Source: a bacterium (GTDB lineage: Bacteria > Patescibacteriota > Andersenbacteria > UBA10190). From it: 64,000 nucleotides of DNA. Below are positions 63,699 to 64,000 of this stretch, piece after piece. The stretch is taken from NCBI GenBank assembly GCA_002686445.1, contig NZCO01000007.1:19672-83671 (forward strand), in the 5' to 3' direction. How positions within the stretch are numbered: position 1 is the stretch's first letter; the number at the start of each line of letters is the position of its first letter. The position numbers and the translations under genes were made by a program. The notes under the pieces were generated by a model that saw only the letters and a program-made list of their open reading frames with translations, made no database searches and was not told the DNA's origin.

Positions 63699-64000
63699 GT
63701 GTCAGAAACGCATATAGGAAATTGGGAGATCGCTACTGTCTTAGACAAGCAAGTGCCGGCTGACGTCTGGCGCGTCAAGCAAGTGCATGGGGGCAAGATT
63801 AATGAAGTGGGGGATAGCAGTGACGCAGATGGACTGGTGACGCGCGCGGGCGAACAAACCATCGGTATCGCTACAGCTGACTGCATGCCGGCTGTTTTTG
63901 TTACCCCTAAAAAGGCACTCGCATTGCACATTAGTCGCAAGAGCATCATCAACGGATTGCTTGATGCAGTACCCAACCACATTAAGCCGGCCGACATTAT
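63699..64000 (+). CDS. pgeF: PgeF/YfiH-family protein, N-terminal part
   Basis: GTG at 63699 begins an open frame of 100 codons that runs off the window edge; the family is about 250 residues. VKQVHGGKI, DADGLVTR and TADCMPAVFV, followed by ALHISRKSI, match the YfiH/PgeF fold with its metal-binding His and Cys. In other bacteria PgeF removes aberrant L-Ser from peptidoglycan precursors; the symbol is tentative. It starts nine bases after the GT-C-like stop. Confidence 0.82.
   Translation, partial: MSETHIGNWEIATVLDKQVPADVWRVKQVHGGKINEVGDSSDADGLVTRAGEQTIGIATADCMPAVFVTPKKALALHISRKSIINGLLDAVPNHIKPADI

Noticed and set aside
63671..63997. 108-codon minus-strand ORF at the right edge
   Set aside because: It is the reverse reading of the PgeF-like gene, which has clear family motifs on the plus strand.

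Overview
The window is one long cell-surface polysaccharide and glycoconjugate locus, with about 55 protein genes, a small tRNA cluster and short intergenic control elements. No genus can be named from the sequence. The standard code is used, because TGA ends many genes, often inside ATGA overlaps. GC content is moderate, genes are packed with overlapping starts and stops, tRNAs lack an encoded CCA, and many start codons sit 4-9 bases after a -10 hexamer with no Shine-Dalgarno sequence. Together with a PgeF-like gene, a MurJ-family flippase, a pseudopilin-like protein and many GT-C membrane proteins, this fits a streamlined bacterium such as a member of the Patescibacteria (CPR). That assignment is inference. 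No transposase, integrase, phage gene, rRNA or CRISPR array was seen.

Layout. 1-4341 (-): two large YfhO/GT-C-type membrane proteins, the first cut by the window edge. 4443-6323 (+): asparagine synthetase. 6438-8374 (-): a small tail-anchored protein and an ArnT-like GT-C enzyme. 8399-9503 (+): a pseudopilin-like protein and a two-helix membrane protein. 9528-14056 (-): UDP-glucuronate 4-epimerase type enzyme, two membrane proteins, a methyltransferase-like protein and a GT4. 14151-16019 (+): ABC exporter. 16093-24699 (+): a ten-gene run starting with GDP-fucose synthase, holding FkbM-type and other methyltransferases, glycosyltransferases and a kinase next to a nucleotidyltransferase-HAD fusion. 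24659-32821 (-): eight genes of GT4, GT2 and methyltransferases, whose last gene overlaps the preceding run tail to tail. 32831-42015 (+): GT2, DUF2304, epimerase, GT-C protein and four GT4s. 42200-47788 (-): GT9, GT4, membrane protein, GT2, polysaccharide deacetylase and a GT-B protein. 47916-48734 (+): a 22-residue leader ORF and a glycine-rich unknown protein. 48779-52315 (-): polyprenol-phosphate sugar synthase, GT9-like protein, tRNA cluster and a GT-B-like protein. 52672-59958 (-): two MOP-superfamily flippases, three small or large membrane proteins and a GT4. 60019-61808 (-): methyltransferase, Nudix hydrolase and GT2. 61906-64000 (+): a GT-C-like membrane protein and the start of a PgeF/YfiH gene.

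How the parts may work together (inference from families). Nucleotide sugars (GDP-fucose, UDP-galacturonate and others) feed cytoplasmic GT2, GT4 and GT9 enzymes that build lipid-linked glycans. FkbM and other methyltransferases and the kinase/nucleotidyltransferase/HAD set would decorate them. The two MOP flippases and the ABC exporter would move them across the membrane. DPM1-like GT2 enzymes would make polyprenyl-phosphate sugars, which the seven GT-C-like proteins would use on the outer face.
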